From assembly GCF_001949145.1 (NCBI RefSeq), contig NW_019091398.1, forward strand, positions 1,188,082 to 1,252,081: a stretch of 64,000 nucleotides of DNA. Direction: 5' to 3'. This document shows, in pieces, positions 1 to 13,400 of the stretch; within the stretch, counting starts at the first letter, position 1, and each line of letters starts with the position of its first letter. The DNA comes from Acanthaster planci. Taxonomy: Eukaryota; Echinodermata; Asteroidea; Valvatida; Acanthasteridae. The notes under the pieces are model-generated. The model searched no databases. It was not told the origin of the DNA and was given only the letters and a program-made list of their open reading frames with translations. The position numbers and the translations under genes were made by a program.

Positions 1-14
1 AACAATGGCCTTAC

Positions 15-1466
15 CTCACGTCCCGTGTGGATGCGGATTAGCTCTGGAGACTTGCCCAGAAAGGAGCGTGTCTTGGTAGGGAAGGGGCTCTCTTGGCTGG
101 GTCGGCTGGACATCAGCTCATAGAGCAGGTAGAGGAGATTGGACCGGACGTTGACCAAGACGTGCACTCCTATCATAAGATATACATGTAAGAACGGTTA
201 GATGTATCTGAAGAATATTGGCTACCGTTGGTGGAGCACACAAGTCAATGAGAGATGGCTATGGTCACAAGCCAGTGGCTTCCATAGGCATATGTGTTAT
301 TTCCAGTGATACCTAAGGTTACTGACTATGACTAACGTCAATAAATCTATGAGGTCTGCATATACTGGAGCCCTGTAGTTTTACAAATTTTTGAAACACT
401 TGGGACACTCAATGACCATAAACCCTATCAGATAAATCAAACTCCACTGGGAAGTTCTGGAAGCTTTTGTGGGACTGAGGAAATGCGGAGCCCATCTGCT
501 GTCAAGTTAGATGGGGCTTCATGTCCCTAGAAAGTTCACTGGTAAAGAACATGTCCTTCTCTACACAGTGGAGGATTTTGAAGAATTCACGCTGCATTCT
601 TTGCCAAAATGCCAGAAGATTTGCACATTACAAGGGATGTCAGTTACATGCAGAAACAGTTATACATTGAGCATATATAACTAGTTCATATTGATTTCAA
701 CAACCCCTCCCACCTCAGTATTTCATGCCACACTGACCTTGAAAGTCAACGGAGATGGCTAAGAGTTTTCCACTTTCTGGCAAAGACAGCTTCTTGGGTA
801 GGCGCTGGAAACAGTCGGGGACTTTTGGTGCCGCGCCACCCTTCACGATCTGTTTACAGACAAAAGACAAGCGTAAACAAAGAAATCCGGTCTACTGGGC
901 CGTTTTGTGACGCAGAAATGACACAACAAAAGAGAAGAAAGTCATTTGTGGATCTACTGTAAAAATCACAACTGGTAATTGAAACTGCTGGAGCGGAACC
1001 ATAATTTTTTCGCAGGGGAGGGTCAGGACTGGGGGAGGGAAAAAGGGTAATTCTGTGTCCGTGTACATACTTGGAGTTCATCTTTGCGTAGAAGGCGACA
1101 GTCTTGGAGTAGAGAGGGTACATCACAGTCATTGGTAGCATCAGGAACCGGTTCCAAGGAGGGAAACTTCACAGCCACATAAGCTCCGTCAACCTGAGCA
1201 ATTATTCAAGTTGATTTCTTTAGTCCAAAAGAAACACTTTTTGCGTGACATTAAGAATGCTGTAAAAATAGACATTCACATATTTGACATTGTGATAAAT
1301 CCAGAGGTTGACACAAACTGTTGACCATGGCTCACTTTCAGAACACGGCCAATGGGAACGGAGCGTATGTCTTCCACAAAGACAACGTCAGTCAACGCCC
1401 ACACCTCAATGTCTGGCTTCTCAACTTCTCTCACTGGAGATGACAGAGGACGCTTTGTCCCACGTC
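15..1466 (-). CDS. UBR5: UBR5 exons 15-18 (propeller, continues past left edge)
   Basis: Exon 15 (1466-1336) encodes [18 protein letters not shown]. Exon 16 (1193-1071) encodes [15 protein letters not shown] and [15 protein letters not shown]. Exon 17 (849-738) encodes [19 protein letters not shown]. Exon 18 (169-15) encodes [20 protein letters not shown] through the end of the segment, closing with a GAG codon before a GTAAGG donor. All four align in order with the family. The gene continues left of the window. Confidence 0.92.
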
Positions 1467-4400
1467 CTAACAAAAAATAAAGTGAAGGGGAATACTGTTT
1501 AGAAACAATTACACATCTTTACTGATAAGCATCTGACCAGACGTTATAAACGACCATTTAAAAATTATCCATCAATCGTACCTGCTGCATATGTTTTGGT
1601 TTAGAGTACTTTCATAGGCATACTTTCTAGGACGTCATGCAGGCAATCAAGACTTTCGAGCCCCCAAATACTTCAAAAATTTAGCTGATGCTCATATCAG
1701 AAAAGAGATGTCAGCAAATGATAAGTAAATAATTGTTCCGCTGCTGTATCATCCGGCACCCCAGCTGGCCGACCCTGGGTGCCGCCAACCTACTTAGGGA
1801 TCCTGCCTAAAAAAGGCTACAGATTTGCATGATGCTTTCACAGATGACTGCATTCTTGTACATAGGTACTTGCAGGCAGCCGCAGTGCACCGACAGAATC
1901 ACAGACACTGATCTGATGTCAGCAATTTTCACAATTAAAGGCTTTCGCTTTTTGTTGAAAAAAAAAAACCCTTTTGAATTTGTCCTACAGGTTACACAAA
2001 ATCATGGAGCTGTCTTGATAGTCCACATACACGAAGGCTTTTAAGGTCAAAAGTTGATACCGAGGGCCCTCACTCTCCAAACATTTTTCTGTTACAGTGT
2101 ATTATTTCTGTATTCATAAAGGAGGCCTGCCCCCTGGCATCTGTGTACACTTTTAACGGCCTTCCTAGATTTAATATCGAACCAAGGTCATCAACCCCCC
2201 TCCTGATACTCCAGGCTCAACAGTCAACATACTAATCGCCCAGACGTAAAATAGAAAATGAGAAACCAATTGAAATAATAGCTGTACAAATTCTGAATTA
2301 TCATTGGTTGTAAAAGTTGAAGCCAGATACCCTAATCACTAAGTAATAAAGGCAGTGTCGGTTACTGGCCGGAAATGAAATTTTGCGGTCACAATGAGAT
2401 TAATTGTTACCTTCAATTACTGTGGTTGGCGCTTTTGAAGGATAGGTAGAGAGGAGACAAAACCAGTTAAATTACCAGAGGGCCCCGAATATACATGTAT
2501 TCGTTGGGTATTAGTTTTGGCCATGCCGAAATAAATTCCTCAGCCTCAAAATAATTCCCCGGGCTGGATTTTCTTTCTAACTTTAGAATGTTTTCTCACA
2601 CTTTAGAATGTTTTCTCACACTTTAAGAAACTCAGAAAAGTGTTTCTCCAACTTAGAATGTTTTCCAAAGACTCACATTATTGTATCTCAGACCCAGGAA
2701 TATCTACAAAAAACAAATCTCCACCCTTGGAATATTTTTCCTGTCCCACTATATTTTTCCCAGTGTAAGAACTTATGTTTCATCGGACTATTAATATTGT
2801 CCACAAGACTCAGAGCTTTTGCTGGACTAAGAATGCTTTCTTAAGATTCAGAATATTTTATCCCAGCACTCAAGAATATTTACAGAGCTCAATACATCCT
2901 CCCCTTTAAATGTTTTCCCAGCCACAGATATTTTTCCCAGACTTAAAAAAAAAGTTCCACCAGACTCCCAATATTTTCTCAGAACTCAGAATATTTTTCC
3001 TGGAGTTCAGAATATTTTTCTCCTTGATTCACCTGGATTCAAATTAATTATCCCCGGCCTCTGAATATTTTCCTGCCCCTCAATTATCCACATTTTCAAA
3101 TTTTTCTCCCAGACTCAAGAAATGTTTCACAAGACTCAATATTTTCCAGGAGGATTAATATTTTTGACGGATTGAATGCACAGAATAAAAATAATCAGTA
3201 CGTGGTGGGGCATGGCAAATATTTAAACCATGCATGATCCAAGTTTCGATAAAGAAACGCTGAGATGGGGAGGATGAATATATTTGGCAGATTGAATGAG
3301 CGGAATAAAAATAATCAGCACACAGTCGGGAAGGGAAAAAAATTTAAACCAAGCGTGATCCAGGTTCAAATAAATGCCGTTTCAGGAAGGAATATTTTGG
3401 TGGGTTGGAAGCCTGGTATCATTACGCGGTGGGGCGGGGAAAAAATAAAACCACACATGGTCCAGGTTTGTAGATAAAAAAAAATGCTGACACAGGCAAT
3501 GTCAATCAAAAGACGCAGACACTAAAAAAGGCAACTGGCCCCATTAGCTCAAAGAAATATATATTCTATAGGGTCAGTTGGTTGTCCCTCTTGGTTTAAA
3601 GAAAAAGCTCCTCAGGGAATTCGTTTGAAATGGAATGCCATTGTAAATGTCGTCAATCCTCCGTCCAAATTAAAAATTTACATTTTGGAAATAGTTTTGT
3701 AGTACATGTATCTCCTACTCACAGCACACTGACCATTTCACTGGAATTTGAGGTCTATTTGAGTTGAAGGCAGACTGAATAATTTTCAGATCTGGATGTA
3801 CGAAAATGACGGTACTCAGACCTTGAAATTCAATCTGAACTTTCGATCTGCTGAAATTTCAAATCTGCAGACACTTTTCTGGGTTCCCTCCCAGTTCCAC
3901 TATCCCTTGTTTGGAATTTGAGACTCTTCCACAGGACTCGGTCTGTAGCTAAAATTAACACTGGACATCGGCGCACCGCAGTGAGCCTTGTGTGACAGAC
4001 GAATTTCTCTATTCATGCTGTCGTTAACACAATAGCAAATGCACAATTGGAATACTTAATGAGCTGGAGACTGGTCTGGGTACCACACTGTGTTGCGTGT
4101 AGGTGGTGAATAGGTGACTTGGAAAATGTGCCGTGGTGCGCCGCGGCAGCACGCCGATTAAAATCTTTTTGACATTGAGCCTAACAGGGTCTTTCCTAAT
4201 CGGCTTCGTAGCCTCAGATACCCTCTGTGTGGAAGGCATTGTTTGGCTGGCTGATCTCACTCAGTAACCACAGATTCATGTACTGGTCACAGGGCCATCA
4301 AGTCTAAATGGCAAGTTGTTTGAAGCAATACTTACTCTGTGCTGCCGGACTGGATACCACGATGATCTCCCCGCTGCTAGTGGAGCCTGGGGACGGGGGT

Positions 4401-7400
4401 GGTCCCATGTCACCCTTGACCTCCACTTTACTCTCCCCCCGCCCGTCGCCCTTACTGTCGCCCTTGCCATCGCCCCCTTTGCCATCCTCTTTGGCATCTG
4501 AGGTTGTCTTCTGGTCCGAGCGTTCCAGTGAGTTGTGGCGGATGCGGAAGCGGCAGGTGTCGGAGAGGTTCCAGGCGGTGTCCAGGAGCTGGCCCACTTT
4601 AGGGGGGTAGCTTTTAGTGTTGAAGGCCAGGGCGCCTGCATGGTACATGGGGCAGCTGCGAAGGCACACCTGTGGCAAAATCCAATCCAGGAACATTTAG
4701 TTATTCAGTGACTGATATCCCCAATCTTCCCTGATCTTTCAAAATCCATCAGGTGGGTTTGGAGGGTTTCGCAGGCCGGGCAAAGCGACTATTATTTCGA
4801 ATGGACCTTGAAGCCGCCAATTACAAAATGTGTCACTGGTTCCTTGCAAGGTGGAGAACCTTGGAAGACCCAGGGGGTTCCCATCTACAATGCCAAGGGA
4901 GTCTAGGTTACTGTAGGATGAAAGCTGTCACAAACTATCACTTTCCAAGCTTCTCCTGTGACTCTGGTGTGCACAGCTACAGACAGCCAGCCAATGCAAC
5001 CAGGATGGTCCTAACTCTTGCCATCTGACCTTTCCAATTTGACCTTTGACCTCTCACCTGTGTTCCTACAGTGATGCTACCGGGGTTGCTAGCCTCTCGT
5101 TTCTTAGCCCGTGCTCTCTCCCTTGCTCTCTCTAGGACTTTCTTCCTGACCGAGAGGGGTAGAACTCCCCTGCAAAACATTGGCGTTTACATATTCTGAT
5201 TTATTGAACCTGATATAACTGCAAATATGTACCACCTTAATATAGACCTTTTTCCAGTGAAGTCACGATCATGCTGGACCTATGATGTGTTGTGATGGTA
5301 ATGAGTGCATAGTGTTGTGATGGTAATCTACCTATTCAAGATACATTTGTCAAACATGCAGCGTTCGCAAGTGCGCTTGTAAGTGGTTGAATCTGCCCGT
5401 GGGAATATATGTGATCACCGTGGCCAAGGCAGTCCACACGTGGTGGTATTGTTTACATTTAGTCATGTGGATATTATTATCATTAAGAGATATTCAGGGG
5501 TAAGTTACTGTTTCAAAAGTTAACTGAATTCCATTCTACCCATTACAACATTCCAGGTTACAATGTTATAGCTGTTGGGGGATTTCAAAGTGGTACACAC
5601 AACTCTCCTTCTCTGAATTTTCAAAATAGAAGATTGTGACAATTTCAACAAAAGAAAACAACATAAAAGCGGAAAAAAGCTCAAGCAGAGCTAAGGTGAG
5701 CTAAGTTAAGTTAAGCTCAGCTAAGCTAAGGCACCATTTCTGCCAAACATGTAGGAGCTGTTTTCATTCTTACCACCAGAAGAGGGTGCCATTGTCCAGC
5801 CAGGCACAGGTGTAGAGAGGGCAGGTGTAGACAGAATGGATTCTCTCGCCCTGGAACTCGTTGAAGTAGGTAGCAGCATGCTCCAGGCGTGAGGCGATCG
5901 GAGACAGCGTCTCATCCAACAGAGTGGCAATCTGAAACCAGGTCCAAATGTGTGAAGAGCTTTGCCATCCAGTATTTAATCTGCTGACTGAAGTCTGGAT
6001 TTGCTCAAGCTTTATACTTATGAATGCTAGAATAACCCTTCATTGATTTAGGCCACTTTTTTAATCCAGGAAGCTAATTCAGAAATCAATACATATGTAG
6101 TGCTTTAAGCGTGAGACCTCGCTACATTTTGAACCTGTTTCTGACTGGAGAATGATGCATAAACAAGCACACCCTCTACCAATCAATGCTGGACAACTTT
6201 CCTGGGCTTCAAAAAACATCATAAGCTCCGATGAGAGTCGAACCCATGACCGCTTCATTTGTGGTCATTTCATCTCTTTGATACTTCGGTTGTTAGGACT
6301 GTCTGGCTGCCAAGTTTAAGTTATAAATCTAGAAAATATCTGAAAAGGGCGTTTACGTCTATGGGTACCAACATACATTGTGGTATGTCAAGGCCTAACA
6401 CTCATAGCCATAGCCACAATAATACCATTTCAAACTTGCCTTTACATCTCCCTAATGCAAAATTCTATAGAATGGAGTGACAGCCATTCTGAAATGTAAC
6501 CAGGACGGATTACCTTCCCCGATTCAGTGACTAGGACAGCTTTCTCATAGCAAGCAGTGATCTGGACAACCTTTTCCCCTAGCAAGCCAAGAGTTGCCGC
6601 CTTGGGGTGCTGAAGGTTCAAATTCTGTAAGGGAAAATACGAAAACCACATGAATAAGCACACGATAACATGTGCCATCAAGTTCACAAGACAGAAAATA
6701 CAACTGTAAGCTTTCAAACTCAACCACATCTTTGAATTTGCAATAACAAGGCACAGCAGATTACTTTAAAATGATTTCTCACCTCTGGCTTCCTATATGG
6801 CTCTGGGTCATTCCATTTCCACTGATACAGTTGGCCATTTACACCCACTGCAAGGAGTTCGCTGTACATGGCGGCAATGTGGGTGAACCGACATCCATCT
6901 CCCCCCTGCTCAAAAATGGAGCCAACCAAAATGTTCAGGCCTTAAATACAGGTGTCTACTTTCCATTAACTCCAACCCCCTAGGGTACATATCAAATCAT
7001 ATTGAAATTGGAGGATTAAGGATTGAGGGCTGTTTGGGTTAAACTTTAGAATTTTCTTCTATCAATGATCCATGTCATGTCTGACCTTCTCAGGCCACCA
7101 TTCCAGATCATCGCTGACCGACAACGGGCTCTGGCTGTGTTGGACTGGTGCCCCCTTTTTGGGCTCCTGGCCAACCGTAGGGTCCACCGTGCTGGACTTG
7201 TAACTGCCCGCGCTGCTGGCTGCATCTCGTAGGGCACTGTCCAGCCAACGCCGGTCCCTGGCTCGCAACAGTGGGTCCCGCTCGCTGGCATCTCTATCAC
7301 GGTCTACTCGGAGGGGAAAAAGAAAGAATCGACAGAGTTTCAAGAATATCAGAATGGATCTACCTAGCACTCAATTAATACGTCAAGTCAATCTAAGCAT

Positions 7401-10400
7401 GTACATGAAAAGCCAAGAATTATCATCAGGGGAAAACGTATCTCCTTAAAGTCACTGAATTTATCTCACACACAGTATAATACTACACAAGTGGGGTGAT
7501 GGCACACTTACTTCATACGCATAACTGTTTACATCAATTTGCCTCCCCTTTGCACAAACATCAACACAGGCTTTGCCTTTGGGCAACTAGGACTAAAACT
7601 GACAAGTTTGTTCGATGCAGAATTTTAGTCCAAGGGTACAGTTCTCACCTCTGCTGGACGACGCTCTGGACCGGGCTCGGGACGAGTGAAGACCAAGGAA
7701 GTCTTCTGAGAACATGGCATCGGCATCGATGATGACACTGGGATGATCAGAATGGATACCACCATCCAGAAGAGACATCAAGTCATCTAAAAAAAAAATG
7801 AAAAATTTATGTTTGATGGTATTTAAACATTACGGCACGGGAATCTGGGTTTCAAGCAGTTAAGGCTGGATATCCTGAAACTTTTCCTAAAAATTCCCGA
7901 GGTCTCCAAGGAATATTCCCAAATGGATTCCCACAAATTTTCAATTGGAAATTGCCCAGAAATTCTGTGGATTCCATGGAACAAATGTAGTGTTTCCACA
8001 GGTTTTCCCTCGGGCATTGTAGGATTCCTACATAATCCTTTTCAAACCCTCCATCTTCAAGCAATTTCAGGTGCCACTCTTACCTCCTCCTGAGATGTAA
8101 CTGTCTCCTTCTTCTTGGTCATCCCCATCCTCATCATCGCGACTTAAGAGGTTATTCACAGCTAGGTTTACATCCAGATTCTACAACATAGCAAAAGTCA
8201 TTTGCTTGTGTGTAAATCTAGGGTTGTGTCAATTCCAATAATTAACTATTCGAATATTTGACCTTCAATTCCATCAACTATCAGAATATTCAGTCGTACC
8301 GACTGGCAGATTGTTGAAGAACAAACAATGTACAAAATCATACATTATAATCACTGTAATAGCTTCTCACATCTACGAGTATCTCCAGCCATGATTTGGC
8401 AAGATTTAAGAGGTGCATAATACTTCTTGTCCTGTTGAAAATGTATTTTCTTTTACAAATTTTAATGGAAAATGTACTTTTGTACATTGTAAGGTTTCTG
8501 TCACGCTTTGTTTGAATCTGCTTGGAACAAGCCTCCATAGTACAATTTTTCTCATTTAAAACAAAAGAAAATTCTCCCTTTTAATGAATTTTGCATTCAA
8601 ACATTCAAATTCGAAAAAATATTCTTTGAATATTCGTTAATCGATTGCATATTCAGATATTCAGCACGACCTTATATAATTCTTAGATCAATTTCTACTC
8701 TGAGCAAGAACTTCAGGGTTATGTAACTGAGTACACATGTATATGCATGATTTGTTGGAGACCAAAATGGAAGGCAAGTGAGGTTGCTTGTACAAATAAA
8801 TATATTCATTTTCCCCAGTGGAAGCAAATTTTTTGTACCTATAAATGTTACGTCTAGTTCCCAGACTTACTGTGCGCTGAAGCTCCCTGATAATCACGCC
8901 CCGGCTTTTCCCCTGCAGGACCATCTGGGCTTGGGACACCAGCTCCTCGGGTACCACGGCTGCTGGGACCACAGGTCGCGACCCTACAATGACACCCCCT
9001 CGACCCCGGGACTGCGTGCGGATAAAGCGGCCACGGTTGCGAGAGGTGGCTGAGGCAGTGGACGCTGCATTTGTTGTGCTTCGACTGGTCGTGGTACGGC
9101 TGCTTGTTATCCATTTCCTGAAGTTTGTGAAACAGGACAACAACATGAGATACATCCGTCACACAAACCATCTGCTTCATTACAAACCTTAACCATCTTT
9201 AAACCAACAACAGTTGAGCAGGAGACTTGGGGAGATTTGGGGAGATCAAGAAAAATCAAGAACACAAGGAACTCACGCGGTATTAGAGGAACTTGAGGGC
9301 TGTTCCCCTGAGCTCAACAGCCAGGGGTTGGTCGAGGTTCGACTTGTTGATGAGAGGTTGCGTGTGGTTGAGGAGGTTGCTGTCTTAGCCTTTGAACTAA
9401 TGGAATACATGGAAAGTACGTACAGTGTATTTCTCTGACTCAAGAGAAGCGCTCATGATATTCCAGCATTCCTAAACATAACTGAACTGAATTGTCATTT
9501 CAAACTGTAAATGTACACATAATTTTTTAACAGCTCAACGAAAATACTCAAAATCCTTGAACTATGTGCATTTAAAAGGACAGAGGAATTGCCATATGAC
9601 AAAATCTTGCACTTCCAAACTGAGTGGATAATGTTGACAGTTTTGTCAACATACTTTTTTTTATTTGGTCCCTTATCACTGCTTACATATTAACCCTAAC
9701 CCACCCAAGGGTTGCTGGACCTAACCTTCCCCAATCACACAAACTTCAACACCTTGGAAAAACATTCTTTACCTCACGGTACCCAATCCCACAAACTTCA
9801 GTAGGTCTTTACCTGTGTGATTTTGTTTGATTGGGTACAGCAAGCCCACAGTACAACGAGCATGGACAGGCAGTACCTATTCAAACAAACTCACACACCA
9901 TCATGCTGCATATCCATCCCCGGCTGCTGGGATCATTGTGGTCAGAAACAATGAAGATTGTCCTTGTTATGGTATTTATTACATAATATTACATACTATC
10001 ATACTTACCATTTCAATGGGAAACTTTCTATCTTTACATAATTTTTAAAAATACAGTCCTCATTTGAAATTCTTGATGGTATAAGTGATGGTAAAAAGTG
10101 AGAGGGCCNNNNNNNNNNNNNNNNNNNNNNNNNNNNNNNNNNNNNNNNNNNNNNNNNNNNNNNNNNNNNNNNNNNNNNNNNNNNNNNNNNNNNNNNNNNN
10201 NNNNNNNNNNNNNNNNNNNNNNNNNNNNNNNNNNNNNNNNNNNNNNNNNNNNNNNNNNNNNNNNNNNNNNNNNNNNNNNNNNNNNNNNNNNNNNNNNNNN
10301 NNNNNNNNNNNNNNNNNNNNNNNNNNNNNNNNNNNNNNNNNNNNNNNNNNNNNNNNNNNNNNNNNNNNNNNNNNNNNNNNNNNNNNNNNNNNNNNNNNNN

Positions 10401-13400
10401 NNNNNNNNNNNNNNNNNNNNNNNNNNNNNNNNNNNNNNNNNNNNNNNNNNNNNNNNNNNNNNNNNNNNNNNNNNNNNNNNNNNNNNNNNNNNNNNNNNNN
10501 NNNNNNNNNNNNNNNNNNNNNNNNNNNNNNNNNNNNNNNNNNNNNNNNNNNNNNNNNNNNNNNNNNNNNNNNNNNNNNNNNNNNNNNNNNNNNNNNNNNN
10601 NNNNNNNNACAATACCCATTCACACAAAATTAAACACCAGATAGTAAGCTAACAGTACCTAATGCCACAAACTCACACTCTTTACAGGTGTTGAATTCTG
10701 TGTGGTTAGGGAAGGTTAGCGTTATTAAACCTGGGCCCAATTTCACGGCAATGCTGAGAACACAAATGCGGGCCGTAAGCAGTAACCATTCCAGAAGGCA
10801 TTCACAACATGTACCTTGGATTACAAATTTGCTAAAAACAGTGACAATACAATGCGCATGCAACCGTAAATAGAATCATGCCAAACACTGCCGTGAAGTA
10901 GTGCTTATTGTGAGCAAATCTTCAATGCTACAGTAAACATGACTGTTAAGCAGCTCTGCAAAAATGGGCCCTGGTCATGGCTGATCCTCTTGCATACCTT
11001 TTGGTTGGCTCTGCTTTACCCGTTTCAATCTTATCTGGGTTGATGTGAAAGTGCAGGCGGCAGATTCGACCATCCTGAGAAAAAAAGGATTCATGGCGGT
11101 AGAAATAAATGTGCACATGCTTACTGAAACTCTTTTGAAATACATGACTAAATGTCACATTAGTTTGTGAACTGTTTTACTGTCAAGTGAAGCGTGTTTT
11201 TGCTTTCATTTGATAAATAATAGAACTGAAGCCCCCAAATCAGGGTCAAATATCAGGCATATCTGACTCTAAAAAAACCCAAAAAGTTCTCTTTAGACCC
11301 CCAAAAGTACATGAATAATGACTTGTACAGAATGCTGAAAATGGAAGACTTTTCAGTAAAGAAAGAAAATATCAAAAATCCCATCAAATTGGGATAAGCA
11401 TTGTGCCAATATGTATTGCCAAATACAGGTCTAACTTTTTACATGTTTTGTCAGGCACTACATAGAAAGCTCATCTTTCTCAATGTGTGGTTGCACCGGT
11501 GAAGCAAAGTAAAAGCCTGCAGTGCCCTGCGACAAACGATGAAAGCCAACCTGTTCCATCTGGAGTTAAAACGCCCCGAGTACAAGCTTGTCAATCGACA
11601 AGCATGGTTTACCAACTGTCTTGGAGAAAACTCATGATGCTCGCAGCCCTATGTGTCACCCAACAAAGAAGACTTAACACCATGGGGAGGCATGAGACAT
11701 CACATACATTTGCTTTTCCCTTCAGCATCCATTTCTTGTGCGCTTACCTCAAGCAGAAAGGCTGCATGGTGTGGTCCAACCACCACCAAGTTGACGACCT
11801 CGTGCTTCAAAGGAGGTACACCAGTAATGCTACAAATAAGCAAATTAACATTGGTATAATATACATGTATCCTTCAAAAATTAAACTACACACACATACA
11901 ATGACATAGGGTTGCAAAAAAATTTTTCAAGGTGGAAATATTCCTGGGAATTTTCTGAGAATATTGGGATTTTTCATAAACTCTCGATGGGCAGTCTTTT
12001 TTGGTGTACATGTATATGACGAAGTGTATAGTTGCTTGTCATGTGAGATTAGGCATTCCTGATAACCGTAGAGTACTGTAATAAAGAGGAAAGGAAAATA
12101 ACACTTTTGGAACAACATGAAAACTGATTCATTTCTAAAAACAGAAATTCCAACTTTTGCTTTGGACATACATGTACAGTGTACTTTATAAAACACATAC
12201 ATTTGTACATGTACACATGTGACTACATGTACATGTAGTGGTATAAAAGGGGCTGAAAAGCTGTTGCATAAAGTTGCAATCGGCAGGAGACTTATACCAC
12301 CACTGACACACACCATATTTATGCCTTTGCCTTCTACATGCATCAAAATCTATAGCTTGCACTTTCTTTCTCATTTAAAGATATTTGATGAATCTAGCAT
12401 AGCAGCAGCGCACATGCCTAGTTACATTGTACATGTTGTAGAGTGCGTGGTGGACATTACTTGCAACGCCTTTGGAGACTGGATGGAAATTTCGTGCATC
12501 GTAATTGTATGTAAATCGTATGAACTCAGTTTTTAATTAATATTCATGTTTTTCATTTTCATATCAAATTAAAGCACCTAAAACTTTAAAGTACCGGTAC
12601 ATGTATTTTTAAGCATATGGAAGATGTAAGAGAAACTTATAATTAGGGCTGAGCCAATTCGAATAATTCACTATTCGAATATTCGACCTTCAATTCGATC
12701 AAATATCTGAACATTCGCTTGTAATGACCGGCAGATTGTTGATGAACAAACCATATGCAAAATCAGTTGCAATAATGCACACCATTGTACATTATAATCA
12801 CTATAATAGCTTCTCGTGTCTGGGAGTATCTCCAGCCACGATTTAGCAAGATGTAGAGACAAACAATACTTATTGTCCTTTTGAAAATTTCTATCCCTTT
12901 TAATAAATAATTTACTTTTTGAATTGTAAGATTTCTGTCGCTTTTCATTTATATCTGCTTGAAACAAGCCTCCATAATGTGATTTTTCTCATTTAAAACG
13001 AAAGAAAATTTTCTCTTTTCATGAATTTTGCATTAAAATATTCAAATTCAGAAAATAATATTCAAATATTTGATAATCGATTGAATATTTGGATCTTCGG
13101 TACAGCCCTACTTACAATGATCAAAATTTCCTTTAGAAATTTGATCTTTTTGTTTGTTTTTGTCATACGTAGATTCCAAAATTCCTGACCAGACAAAAGT
13201 TCCCAAAACTTTCCATGGAAATCTTCCAAATTTCCAGGAAAGTTTCCACCCTTTGTAACCCAACACACACATGTATCATCACACAAAAGCACGATATGCA
13301 ATGCATAACATTGTTAATTTTGCAGATTTCTTCAACTTCACAACTTAATTGACCGTGACAATAGGACTTACCTAGCTGCAGGCTGTCTCCGGATTTTCTC

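Larger units (their letters stand above)
11909..13261. mobile_element. Non-autonomous DNA element (GGGTTRCAAA inverted ends) carrying a nested MITE
   Basis: The left end reads GGGTTGCAAA, then AAGGTGGAAA and TTCCTGGGAATTTT. The reverse complement of the right end reads GGGTTACAAA, GGGTGGAAAC and TTCCTGGAAATTT. These imperfect inverted repeats enclose 1.35 kb, of which 467 bp is the separate MITE at 12644-13110. No target duplication is evident. Ends of this style are known from hAT-type MITEs; the superfamily is inferred. Confidence 0.55.

Noticed and set aside
4276-4696. Overlapping long ORFs on both strands
   Set aside because: They are shadows of UBR5 exon 14, whose GC-rich repetitive codons keep other frames open.
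9890-9930. Candidate 28-base exon (minus) that would repair the UBR5 phase break
   Set aside because: Length and borders fit, but the peptide does not resemble UBR5 and its acceptor is weak, so the missing exon is left unplaced.
10005-10652. Several 180-200-codon ORFs across the N gap
   Set aside because: They exist only because unknown bases contain no stops.
11881-13275. CACACACAT on both sides of the GGGTTRCAAA element as a target duplication
   Set aside because: The copies are not directly adjacent to the element ends and are simple CA repeats.
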